DNA of 60,387 nucleotides from Klebsormidium nitens. Its lineage: Eukaryota; Streptophyta; Klebsormidiophyceae; Klebsormidiales; Klebsormidiaceae. The position numbers and the translations under genes were made by a program. Below the pieces are notes generated by a model. The model worked only from the letters and a program-made list of their open reading frames with translations, did no database searches and was not told the DNA's origin. The stretch covers positions 5,770-66,156 of the forward strand of contig DF237467.1 in assembly GCA_000708835.1 (NCBI GenBank), read 5' to 3'. Below are positions 11,414-22,507 of the stretch, in pieces. Within the stretch, counting starts at the first letter, position 1. Every line of letters begins with the position of its first letter.

Positions 11414-13865
11414 TTAACTCACGAACCTCTCCATGGCTTCCTCGTCCAAGAAGCGACACGTGTCTCTCACGCCCATGAACTTATGCCGGTTCGCTGCAAT
11501 CACGCTGTACACGGCGTCCCTGGCAAACCTGGACGAGAAAGTCTTCCGTAAGCAAAGTCTACTATGATAACGTCGTTTCAGAAAAGCCGCCGCCCTTGAA
11601 GCTGACCCATCTAGACAGCGACTTCCTCAGTGTGACGTACAAGAGTTTGGAAGTTCTTACCTTGGTGAATCATGAACGCTATTAGGGCATCAAAGCCTCC
11701 AAATGATTGAGGAAAGGTGACTAATCACCCAAAGCAGGAGGCATTTGCGAATCGGAGTGAATTTTTGAAACTACGAGGGAGACATTGGCAAAAGTTCTCC
11801 GCATTGAGTACTTTGCCTAATATTCTTCGGAGGGGTAGGAGTTTAGAATAGGAGTCATAAAGGTACTGGGGAAAGTTCGACAGGTCCGACTCGAAGCAAT
11901 AAATCAAGTCGCGTTTCCCCTGCGGCAGGGAGCCCCCCCTGACAGGGCTTCAGGAAGAAGAAAAAAGCTCTGCAAAGAAGCGAGCCTGCTCACTTGCATG
12001 TTCCCTGCCAGCAGGGAAGCCCCCCTAAGAAGATCCGAAAAAGGAAGAGAATCTTGAAATGGAATTCTGCTTCAAAGCTCACTCGGGCACGCAGAGGCCG
12101 AAGCTTCCCAGGCCCTTGTACACAGGTGACTGCAAGCACTGTGCAATGTGCAGGATAGCGTCCGAGTGTGTGTAGGCTCTGTTGCAGAAGACGGTTTGGT
12201 GTCAGTGTCAGAGGGATCGCAGAATCAGCATCCGGTCAAAGAGTTCGTGACTGTAACAAGGCCGCCAACAAGCTGGAGACGGCGCTCATGCCAGCAGTCT
12301 TTTGATGACACTAGCATAAAAGCAGAAGAACATTTCAATCACAACCACTTTGCAGTGTTAGAATGCGACAAGACTTCTAAAGCAGTTCGCAATATCGACA
12401 CTAGCGATGGGGAAATGGCCAACAGCATTGTGAGTATTGCTATCACATTTTACCTGTTTGAATACACCATGACCATGCTCGAATGGTCATCCGGCCTTAA
12501 CCCTGACCGTATCAGCAGCGTCCTGCCGGCTTCGCTTTGGAGGGCCGCATAGCGCAGCTTGCTGGAGAGAGAGAGGCAGATGTCAGAGATACTGAAAGCA
12601 CTGCTAACAAGAAAAGGGATGGCGCAAGCTGACCTGTCAGCTACAGATTGCAGTCAACAAACAAGCGAATCTGCAATTCTGCTTTGGTGATCTGTGAAGG
12701 TCAACGTGTGCTCCTGTAATTGTAGAATTACAATGGCCTAGCTGCTGCAAGCCGTATTAATTGGATTCATTCCAGCTAAAGCCTGTTGGAATTACTTTGA
12801 AAACTCGAAAAACTAACGTGCAGTACCTGCCAATCAAGGATTCTTTGACGTTCAAAGTCAAGTCTGACTCACAAATCCGAGAATCTCAGAACCTTAGAAA
12901 GGGCTCAGTAAGTGTAGTACGGAAGCGGATTGGAATTAGCGGAAGTATCAGAAGCTAAGATTGCGTCAGTTCAACCTACCCTTTGGGGTCATTGTCAAGC
13001 ATGAAATTGACCCCTTCATTGCACATGTTGCAGATGCCTGCACGATGAAGAGAGTTTTCGTCAGCATCCAGACTACTTCTTGAAGCCTTAAACTTTTGAG
13101 CAGGGCACACAATCAAAACACCTGGAAATCATAGCTTGAGCTACAATTGCTAACATTGCACCTTACAGCAAAGTGCTTCCTTCAATAAAAGGGGATTGCA
13201 GATACACGCAGAGCCCAATTGTGCTGTGACAGGTGACCAGCACAGACCGGGTTCAAAAAGTCACTATGAGAGCAGAAGGGTGCAAGTTGTTTGCATTCAA
13301 TCAAGGACTTATGATAGGCACGCAGTACATCGAGGCTTCTGGCTTGCTCTAATGCTTAATCTGGATCAACAACACACCTGAGACCCACCCCATTTACATT
13401 TTCGAAGTCTGGTTTCACACTTGGATGCCTTCAAGAGGAACTACTGAGCTGAGTGAATTGCAATTCTTAGGAGCAATCAATCACTTCAACATCACAACTT
13501 CTTGTGACCACTCATCCCTCACCATCAAAAAGCACGATTGGCCTCTTGTCAGTTGCAAACAACTCGTCGCCAGGTCTTGCTTCTGCAGTCTCTTGATCTG
13601 AGGCTGAGCCCTTGCTGCTGCTATCTCTGGTGCTCCTATGAGCGGGCCCTCTGGTCGGTGTCACTGGTTCAGGCAACTGAGTAACCTGATTTTGGGCGAG
13701 GGACACCCTTGGGGCAAGTGTTTGCCGCTGCAAAGCAGGCTTGGTCCAGCTGCCCTGAAATGTCAGATCTGCTGCCTTTGGAAGGCTCTCTGCATCAGGA
13801 TGCCGCGTGCTGGACAGCTTTGACAAGATAGCGCCCGTGCGCACAAGCGAGGTAGACAGCGCCAT
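11414..13865 (-). CDS. DCC family (DUF393) thiol-disulphide oxidoreductase-like protein
   Basis: Five exons on the minus strand: 13865-13523, 13037-12980, 12561-12454, 12178-12083, 11528-11414; 239 residues, phases consistent. After about 105 residues of Ser/Ala/Arg-rich leader, possibly a plastid or mitochondrial transit peptide, the DUF393 domain begins RPIVLFDGICNMCNEGVNF. It has the family Asp-Gly and a CxxC pair (Cys117, Cys120), then LRYAALQSEAG, SDAILHIAQCL and a final AANRHKFMG segment, in the family order. DCC proteins are thioredoxin-fold-like and presumed redox-active; no substrate is known. An in-frame ATG at 13931 would add 22 residues; I prefer 13865 (MALSTSLVRT) as more transit-like. 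A start further upstream through an unseen exon is not excluded. The gene converges on the GT2 gene. Confidence 0.85.
11915..12027. repeat. Two-copy 26-bp repeat in a DCC intron
   Basis: A unit of pattern TTCCC(C)TGC-CAGGGA(A)GCCCCCC occurs at 11915-11940 and again at 12001-12027 with a few changes. Both lie in the last intron of the DCC gene. The inner CCCTGC/GCAGGG arms can also pair as a small hairpin. Confidence 0.6.
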
Positions 13866-15346
13866 CGCTGCTGCTGCTGCTTTGTGAATTGGAAGCGTCT
13901 CCTTTCCAAATGATCTCAGACGACCGTGCACTGCCTGATTTGACCGCTGAAATAGCCGCTATGCTGGTCCCGCCCTTTTGACAATAAGCGCTAAAACCAC
14001 AACCACGAAGGAATGGAGCAACTGTTGCTTTCTTCTTTGGAATTCTTCCAGCAGTAGGAAGCATTTACAGTTTGCGGTTGCAGGAGAAGGAAAGGTGCGC
14101 TGCACAGCTCTCCCAGACCATGGTGAAGAAGGATCTTCAGATCTCCTCAAGCTGCTCTGGTTCACCAGCTCTGGTTCCACGGATATGCGCGTTCGTAATC
14201 AGAGCTAGGTACGCGGAATTCGAGCAGCAATGATTGCGGCATTATCACACCAGATACGCAACTTTTCCAACTGGCATTGATGGAAAACCGTCGATGAAGC
14301 ATGCCTTGATCCATCGACGGCTTGTGCGTGACTGTATCACACGTGCGCGCGCGGCTTGAGCAGCTCAACATCGTGTAGTGGTAGGAGGGGATCCCTTGAC
14401 AAAGGCTGCATAATGCAGAAACTGAGCTCGAGGGGAACCGGACCTTCAAGTTGTTCAGTGGTCACCATCGGCGCGGCCCAGCTGGGTTAAGCATCCGAAG
14501 TCAGCTTGTATGTAAGGTTAACATATGTAGATTCCGGAATTTTAAAAGCTAGCCAGCTAGGAGCTGTGACGTTCTGCAATATTGTGCCCGCGTGAATGCA
14601 GGTGCTGCCGACCGACGGCATTACCATTCGGCCTAGTCTAATGGCAAGTGTGTATCAATGCTTTTGGTTGCAGGCTACAGCCTATCAGCCGTGTGCTTAT
14701 ATACAAACTTCTGATCGACCTGACTAGAGTGGTCAGAAGACGTGCTTGTGCGCGTTGTTAGACTCGCCGGAGCCTCGGCGGCTCGGTGCTTGACGCGCAA
14801 TACTCCACGATCTGCGGACAGCTCAAAGCTCTATCAATGAGCTCGGTCTCGATTCGGTACGGAGTAACGATCAGATGATGTTGGCGCCGGCGGTCAGCTC
14901 TGTGTTTGATTGCTGATCAAACGAATACAGCCGCGAATGGATGCTGTCCATTTATAGTGTCGCCCTTAGTACCACGCACATGCATGTTGAAGCATCAGAA
15001 TGACCTTGTAGGTTTCAATATTTGAGGCGGGGGATGGCTAGTCTACAGTTCCCTGCTTCGAAACAAACAGATTGTGAAAGATTTGATCACGAAACCTCTG
15101 GACGCAGGGTTATTGATGCTACTAGCCTGCACGCAATCCAAAACTTATGCTCTGCGCAAGCCTGCAGCTCTGCGCATGCCTTTTCTGCAGGCTACTCTGT
15201 CAAAAGTCTCGCCTATGTCTGTCAACGAAGCTAGTGGGTAAAACGTGCCGATGGTAGCGCTTAACTTTTAGACTCAAGTAGCTGCTCTTACGAAACCAGG
15301 CTGATGTGTCTGATTCACGACACGCCAGCCGTTCAGGAGCTGTATC
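13866..15346. other. Intergenic region upstream of the DCC gene
   Basis: This lies between the DCC start and the 3' end of the first cupredoxin gene and should hold the DCC promoter. An 89-codon minus-strand frame at 13795-14064 has a transit-peptide-like composition, but it is out of frame with the DCC exon and has no clear splice to it. Nothing else is recognised. Confidence 0.5.
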
Positions 15347-17697
15347 TCAGCGGCCCGGGCCTTCAGGCGATGCGGTAGTCCTGTTGGCGGGAATACCGGA
15401 GAGGATCCCGAGCGTTTCCACCGGGGCATATGGACTCGGAGTTCCTGGGGGCCCAGGGGTCGGGGCAGGGTCCGCCCCATCCCCGGTGCCCTTGGTCGAG
15501 TTCCACACGGCGTCGGTGTTGTTGGTGTTGGCCTGCCAATTGATGATGGGGAGAGCGTCCACTAGAAGGAAGAAGTAAACAATCTGTCGAATTTGGGGCT
15601 TTGATAACGTCGTAGGGAGATTTATAAGCAGGTGTTCAGTTTGACCCACGACGAGACATGCTCGTGGTGGGCTTTGAAATCTCGCCGGACTAGGAGGTTT
15701 GATCGACGAAACTTTCATCACTCCGTCGCCGGCCCTCTTCCTCTGCAAAGCTAAGCAGAAGGCTCCGAAAGAGTTGGCAGAATCTCCGAAGCAAGAAAAG
15801 CGTCAGTCATTGATCAAACGAGAAATAATCTGGTTTTTATGGGCAGATCACGTTCTGGAAAGGAGTCTTGGAGCTGGCAAAAAAATAGAAGTTGCCGGGA
15901 TGGCAGCCAAGGCAAGCGTACCCACACTCGCATACTGTTTTGCCGCCGAAGCAGAGTCCAAAGTCTCGAGCTTGACGGTCCATTTCGCAGAAGACAATGA
16001 CTCGAAGAGCCAAGTGACCAGCAAATTTGCTAAATACAGAGGCGGGCGGTGGACCACAGTTCAACGAAGCTGGAGCGAGGGCCAAAGGCGCCTCAGATTC
16101 GGCCTTCAACCTGTTCTCTTTCTGCCCTTGTTTAGATCACGCTCAAAGCAAAACGGAGCTTTTTGTGAGCCTTTTCATTGATGCGCTAAGCAGCAGCAGA
16201 GTGCCTCACCGGCCGACTGCACTGTGATGATCCCCACCGTCAATTCGGGATCGGCGGGATCATTGAAAAAGTACTTTCCGGTTTCGTTAAACTGGAGCCG
16301 GATCTGGAATGGCGCCGTCTCCACTGTATCGATGCCACGCCCAGAGAAGACCGGGGGCCCCTGCTGGCTGACAGCTGGCAGGAGGAAAGAATCAGAGCCA
16401 TCAGATGGATTAGTCCGGGCCGTTGAAAGTTTCGCCCTGAATCTTGCCATTCTTCTACGAAACAGACTCAGCATTCGGGTTGGCGCCAAGCGAGTAGATT
16501 GCAAAGAAAAGGGCTCAATGGAGAAGGAAAAGCATGCTCACAAATGCTCGAGAGTAAAAAGTTGAGATATGTACACCTCGAGGCTTGGCAATCATGACAG
16601 AAACAAAGATAGGAAAAGACAGATTGGACATGAGCCAGCAGCGTTCTTGATGAAATGAAAACCCATGGGTGAAGCGGTGTTTGACCATCAAAGACAGGAG
16701 TCCTTTTCGAGACCTCGCTTACCCTGGATGCGGTGAGGCAGGCCGTCGCCCCACTGGAACGTCACTGCAAAATTTGTGACCCCAACTAGGATCATGAGTC
16801 TGGTCACGAGAGTTGAACACATTCAACACTGGACTCATGGCAACCGTTAAGAGGAGCTGAAGCAACAAGTGATGAAGTGGGCGCAGAAGGCGCAATCCGA
16901 AGTTGTTCTTGACGGCAAATAATACTATCATAAGATAGTGGTTTGCGACGTGGTGTTTTGATAAATGGCGTTTAGGGCGTGACGGCCGGCCAGCAAACTT
17001 CCCCTTGCTCCGATGTTTTAACGCGCGGCCGCCTCATGGAAGCAGGCAGGCAATCAACTTGCAAACGAAGAGAAGATATTGAAGTGCAGTCATGCAAACG
17101 TAGAACTCGCCTGTGTCTCTTGGGTCGATGACGCTATTAATGTTGGCCCCCTTCAACCACTGCACGGCGATGTCCCCCGCACCTGCATGGGCGGTGAGCA
17201 CTCGGGGATACTTCCAAATATCCACGTCTCCGTACAACAGTCTCTAACAAGCATGATATGCTCTCTCGACGCAAAGCGGCCAGGCGGGAGTTTATTGCGC
17301 GCCTGACGAGCTTGATCCATATCAATCTTGGTGAGATTTTCAGACCTGAGCAATTTAAGTGGACCGATGCAGGGCACCTTCCTCAAAACAGGTGGAACAT
17401 TGACTGACCAGCGCCGAGCGGGTTCCTTTAAGAAGGTCGTCGACCATTCAAATGACGCCTTTATAGTTGAAGACAGAAACCATATGTTCAATGCAAGTGC
17501 CCTTCATCCTAGTTACCTAGAGAAGCAAAGCAAATCAAACGGCCCAGTGCCTAGATTCGTCCTTGAGGCCTCAAAGGAGGAGGAGAGCTCCCCAAGCAGA
17601 AAAGTAACGGATAAGTCAACTCACCGATCGAGGTAGCTAAGACCACGCAGGTTCCAATCGCCAGAAGAAACAGATTGCTCAGGCCATTGGGCGCCAT
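15347..17697 (-). CDS. Secreted cupredoxin-fold protein, copy A (copper ligands lost)
   Basis: Five exons on the minus strand: 17697-17625, 17182-17111, 16764-16723, 16374-16210, 15561-15347; 188 residues. Exon 1 is a signal peptide (MAPNGLSNLFLLAIGTCVVL, cut near ATSIG-AG). Exons 2-4 give one cupredoxin domain: IAVQWL, DTVTFQWGDGLPHRIQ with a His where the first copper ligand normally sits, PFQIRLQF, then GKYFFNDPADPELTVGIITV. In copper-binding members the segment after the last Tyr/Phe carries Cys, His and Met; here the Cys position is Asn and neither His nor Met follows, so normal type-1 copper binding is unlikely. The tail is Pro/Thr/Ser-rich with N-glycosylation sequons (NNT, NST, NRT) and no hydrophobic GPI signal. 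The intron after exon 2 has a GC donor. It is a tandem paralogue of the next gene. Confidence 0.82.
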
Positions 17698-18962
17698 TAG
17701 AACCTTCTGTGCGCGTCCTTCACGTTCTAGCAAGGACGAAAGATGAAACGGCGGTCTGCTGCGCTTCTTGGGAAAGCTGTAGGCGCTGGTTAGTATGATT
17801 CTAAAGACCTCTTTAAAAGTGTATTAGCCGATCCAGCTTCATGTATTAAGCGTTTTTTGAGAAGGAAGAGTCTGAAGTCAGCTTGTTGGGCAAGCAGGAC
17901 TATCTGACCGTGAAAAGCAGACTAGACTAGCTTGCATGAATGAGTGCGAAGTCACTGCAAAGCAGAGAGCAGTAGTGCTGATTTAGCAAGGAAATGCAAA
18001 CGGTCGTCTATTCGACCCTTCATGATAGGATTTTGCGACACTTGAAATGAAGATTTCTATACAAATAAGTGTTGTGCACAGCCTAAATGTTCGTGACTCC
18101 GACGTTGTGAATGCTGCTTAAGATTGATGATGTGAAAGAGACTCAGTAGTGAGTCACTACGAACCCGTAAATATGAAGCAACGTGCACGTGGCGAGGATT
18201 CCTTTATACATTGAAGTGCACAACTCTACTATTAGCAAGGATAAGTGTAGGTAGAAGCTACATGAGTCTAGCGTAGCACTTCGAGATTATAATGGTATGA
18301 TGTAACATGGCAAGCCTTTCAAAATCGGAAATCTGTGCTGAGTGATTGTTAGGAAAGCTGCAAAATCAAGAGAGTACTAGACCTTAGAACCCGAATGAGA
18401 TTCCCACAGCACTGCCATCGCACCTATCATGCACCTACCTCGTTCTAAACCTCAAAATGAGATTGCACAACATCATGTATAGAAGCGTCGAACTGGCAAA
18501 TGCCGTCGAACATTACGTTGTAGCGATGTCGGAGTTGTCGAAAGACGGAATCCTTCTTTGCGCCCACGCTCATATCCGTGCGCCATAGTACACACATACA
18601 TGAAGTGCTTGCAGAAAGGACAAAAATACCAGCTATTGATGTGCGTTGTGGCGAACGGCCGGTCGACTTTGCTATTGATATGGTCACACAATACTGACAA
18701 AGAGACTATTAAGTGATCTTTTTTGTTTTAGACTAGGAGTTGGGGCTGAAACTTCTTGCTTTGGTTACTAGTAGGTTCCTAAAAGAGCCCCTATCAAATC
18801 CTCAAGGATCGACCTTCCTCATGCCATACCCCGCACTCCGATAAAAGACGAACCTATGCTGATGGCCCTTGTATGACTCAAGCTAGTGCCTACACGTGCC
18901 GCTATGGTGGTACTTAATTTCTACAGTCCCAAAACTGCCCTTACAAATGTCTGGGCGCCGGC
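17698..18962. other. Spacer between the tandem cupredoxin genes
   Basis: This holds the presumed promoter of copy A and the 3' UTR of copy B. I see no exon and no clear TATA element that can be assigned. Confidence 0.55.
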
Positions 18963-21077
18963 TCACATGCTCGGAACTTTCTTGTAGCGGCCGGCCGGGC
19001 CTTCGGGCGCCGAAGCAGTGGTCTTGCCGGGAAGGCGCCCGGCGGTTTCCACCGGGTAAGGCTTCGGGGTGGCTGTCGCTGAAGGGCCAGGGGTCGGGGC
19101 AGGGTCCGCCCCATCCCCGGTGCCCTTGGTCGAGTTCCAGACTGCGGCGGTGTAATTAGTGTTGGCCTGCCAATTGATGATGGGGAGACGGCTCCCTGCA
19201 ACGAAAACGTCGAGAGTGTATCAGACCAAGGGTTTTGAAAACCATGAGCGGAGAGTTCAATCCTGGTTTCGAATTCTCGGGCGATTGGGTCGAGTGAAGC
19301 TCTTTTGGCTGCCGTTGCTCGCGCCAGTTCGGCGAATGGAAACTCGAAGAACATTCTTTGCTCAACGTGCAGCTTTCCTCGAGCAGAAACTCCTCCTCAC
19401 AATCTCGGTACGAGATGAGTCAGAGAACCGTCCGCCGACTTTTGAATAGGAATCGTTTGGAAAGTATGGGCACAGACGGGGGGAAAATGCATGTACTGCT
19501 CGATGCAGCGGGCGGGGAAGAAGACGACATGCAAGAGCTCTCTGGGCGTCGAACTGAAGTCAGCATCTTCCTATTGCAGATTGGACGCGCTTCCACGAAC
19601 TAAAATCCGGACGAAAAAAGCGGCCACAACGCGCAACTACGCGCATCAAAGTTTCAGGAGTCATTGAATCTGCATCCAACCCCATCCGTTCCTGGTTCAA
19701 TGTCTGAATCGCTCGAGAGGCGAGACCTAACACCTCCCTTCCAACCTTTTGAAAATTGAATGATTCGAAAAGCTAAACAAAGTACTTAGGACGGGACGAC
19801 TGACCGGCTGATTGCACGGTGATGATCCCCACGGTCAGCTCAGGGTCGTTGGGATCATTAAAGAAGTACTTTCCGGTTCCGTTGAACTGAAGCAGGATCT
19901 GGAACGGCGCAGTCTCCACGGTATCGATGCCCCGCCCCGAGAAGACCGGGGGGCCCTGCTGGCTGACAGCTGGCAAAAGCGAGAAAGGAGAGCCGTCAGA
20001 TGGAGAATACTCGTTATTTAGTTTCTCCCTTTAAATATCACAACCTGCCGTCAGATGGGTCAATTTCGGCCGTCAGATGGGTCGATGCCTCGGGGGATGC
20101 ACCAGCATAATCCTTCAATATAGAAACAGTGCTCGGCACACTTGTTCGAAGTAAAACAAACGTGCCAAATCTGCTCTTTGAAGGAGCTCAAGGGCAGTGG
20201 GCTCTTGAAATCACAGAAAGCAAGCCAAGAGTGGGATTCGCAGAAAGATGTTTGGTTTGACGAAGATTCGTCGAGTTATTGACAGACACTCACCCTGAAT
20301 GCGGTGAGGCCGGCCGTCCGCCCACTGGAACGTCACTGCAGAAATCAAAACGAGATGTAGAAATCAGGACTCTTCTCGAACCTGAGTTAGGTTTCCGATA
20401 GAAACACAGGTGGACAGAACTTGAAGTATTGCAGGCCATTAGTGAGTAGAATCCGGGTCTTTTTGAGACTCGCCTGTGTCGCCTGAGTTGATGACGCTGT
20501 TTATGTTGGCCCCCGTCAGCCACTGCACGGCGATGTTCGCCGCTCCTGCATGACTACGGTAGTGAGCGCACTCAAAAGCTTACAAGTATAGAGTCGCCTC
20601 ATTCTCAGTATGTCGCTCTTCGAGACGTCAGAACGCTCTTGTAACGAAACAATGAAAAGGGGAATCATCTGGGAGCGTGATCAACACAAAGTCAATGTTC
20701 CCAAAATCACCGCGCTGACAATAGACCAGCCAAAAACCATGGAAGTTACTTTCAATTTCACCTAGAACTTAATATTCAAGTAAGAGCGACTCGGACCCGA
20801 CTGTCGCCAGAAAAGAGTCCCTTCACAAATGGGAAAGCCGGTAAAAATCTCCATCGAAACAAGCCTTAGACTTAGTCGACGCGGCTAAGAATTCAGGTTC
20901 GTCCCTGAAAGATTCAAGCACTAAGTTGAGATAGAGCGCCTTGAGATCCGTTTCGAGAACGAGAAGAAGAATAGAAACTGGTATAAGAAAGGAAACCGAC
21001 TCACCGACCGAGGTGGCCAAGATCAGGCTGCTTCCGATGGCCAGGAGAACCATGTTGCTCAGCCCTTTGGGCGCCAT
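18963..21077 (-). CDS. Secreted cupredoxin-fold protein, copy B (copper ligands lost)
   Basis: Five exons on the minus strand: 21077-21005, 20545-20474, 20335-20294, 19969-19805, 19195-18963; 194 residues. Exons 1-4 have exactly the lengths of copy A (73, 72, 42, 165), so the pair arose by duplication of a spliced-structure locus. It has a signal peptide (MAPKGLSNMVLLAIGSS), a cupredoxin domain (DTVTFQWADGRPHRIQ, FNGTGKYFFNDPNDPELTV) with the same Asn in place of the copper Cys, and a Pro/Thr-rich tail. The tail shares NWQANTN and VWNSTKGTGDGADPAPTPGP with copy A, then diverges and ends YKKVPSM. The intron after exon 2 also has a GC donor (gcgagt). Location is probably extracellular or wall-associated; the function is unknown. 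Confidence 0.82.
20339..20473 (-). other. GC-AG intron of cupredoxin copy B (shared with copy A)
   Basis: The exon ends ...GACACAG and the intron starts gcgagt; copy A has the same boundary (donor G at 17110). Joining there gives DTVTFQW in both paralogues. Coordinates cover the donor side up to near the acceptor before 20335. Confidence 0.75.
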
Positions 21078-22507
21078 GAGTCGATCGTTGTTGCGATCTG
21101 ATTTCAATACCTGGCAAGGGCCAAAAGGAGGGCGATGCGGCTGCGCTTCTCGAGAAAGCTGAAGGCGTTTCGTAAAAGTGATGGAAAGGATTATGAGGTG
21201 CGTGCCTCAAGAGATGCGCGTTAAAAAGCGAACGTTGTTAGAGAACTAAGAAGCCGCAATCCGCTCTTTAGGATGAAAGATGAGAGTCTTAAATAAGTCT
21301 CGCTTCATCGACTAGACGACTTTGAAGGCGCTGAAGGGCAATGAGTCATGAGGCTGAGTCATCAGGGGAAGGTACCAGGATGTAGTCACATTCGATCAAT
21401 CCAACATCAAGGGATGCAAAGCCATCCACGTCCTTCTGCAAACTGAGGTGGGATCCTATGCTCCGTGGCTCCGACATTGTAAGAATCCGCACCCACCAGA
21501 TTGTAGAAATACATCCCGTCTCGAGCTGTAGAACATTGATACAACGTGGCACAGATCTTTCATGTTTGATTGCAGCCATTTTAAAACCGGAAGATATCAA
21601 CGTTGCTGAATCTCTGTGAAGCAATTTACTTCCCAAGATTGGTATCATTTCACCAAGCTTGTGGTAAATCTTGAGGACCTTGCTGAATTCATTGCAAGAG
21701 AGGTGCTCCGGACCAATTGAATAGTGACCCGCGAAATGTATGATGGGCTCAATGAACGGCTTCTACAAGATCCGCTCAGCCTCGGTAATGATTTTTAACA
21801 TATGAACCGTCGAGTACATGCTGTCGTGTTTCTTTGTTGTAGCTATATCGGAGTGTCGAATAGACGTGACACGACAAGACCGCTCTTGAAAAGTAGAGCT
21901 TAGGGCAACCACGTATAGTCTCTCGAACCCAACAACCAATTCTTGAACTGTGCTACCATCAATTGAGATCGATTTCTTCATTATGCTTCTGCACGGGTCT
22001 CGAGGCCGTGAGCTTCGTACAAATTTGAAAGGCGCTCACGTGACGGCTAAAGGATCTCTTTGGGTACTTTGCGTTAAACACGATTGCAACACCTCTCCGT
22101 GACCTGAAGATATGTTGCAGACTCAAGCTCTTAAGCTTCGCTTTACAAAAGGAGACTACGATATCACACCTGCTACAGTATTTAAACGCGCCCTCATTTT
22201 CACGAATAAAATGTAGCGTTCGCACCTTGCCTAGTGCATGTGACTCTTATCTGATCCCAACCAGTACTGGACTCTGAAATGAGACGAACCCATCGGTATC
22301 CCTGACCTCAAACCAGCTGCCATTCAGCTGAAAACCGCTTCAAACCAGACTAAACCCAGCTATACAACGACCAGAAAAGTAAACCTCTAACCTCGACCTC
22401 CAATAAGTAGCATCAACGATAACCCGACTTCGACAACTGTGGTGACAACGTCCTAACCCGTGCTTGCCGCAAGCTAACCGAACCTCAACATCTGGCTCAA
22501 CTCCGCC
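21078..22507. other. Intergenic region between cupredoxin copy B and the ENTH gene
   Basis: This holds the presumed copy B promoter and the ENTH 3' UTR. The stretch 22260-22450 is A/C-rich with loose repeats of aaaccag-like words. No exon is recognised. Confidence 0.55.

Noticed and set aside
13795-14064. Transit-peptide-like minus-strand frame upstream of the DCC gene
   Set aside because: It is out of frame with the DCC first exon, and no donor-acceptor pair joins them cleanly.
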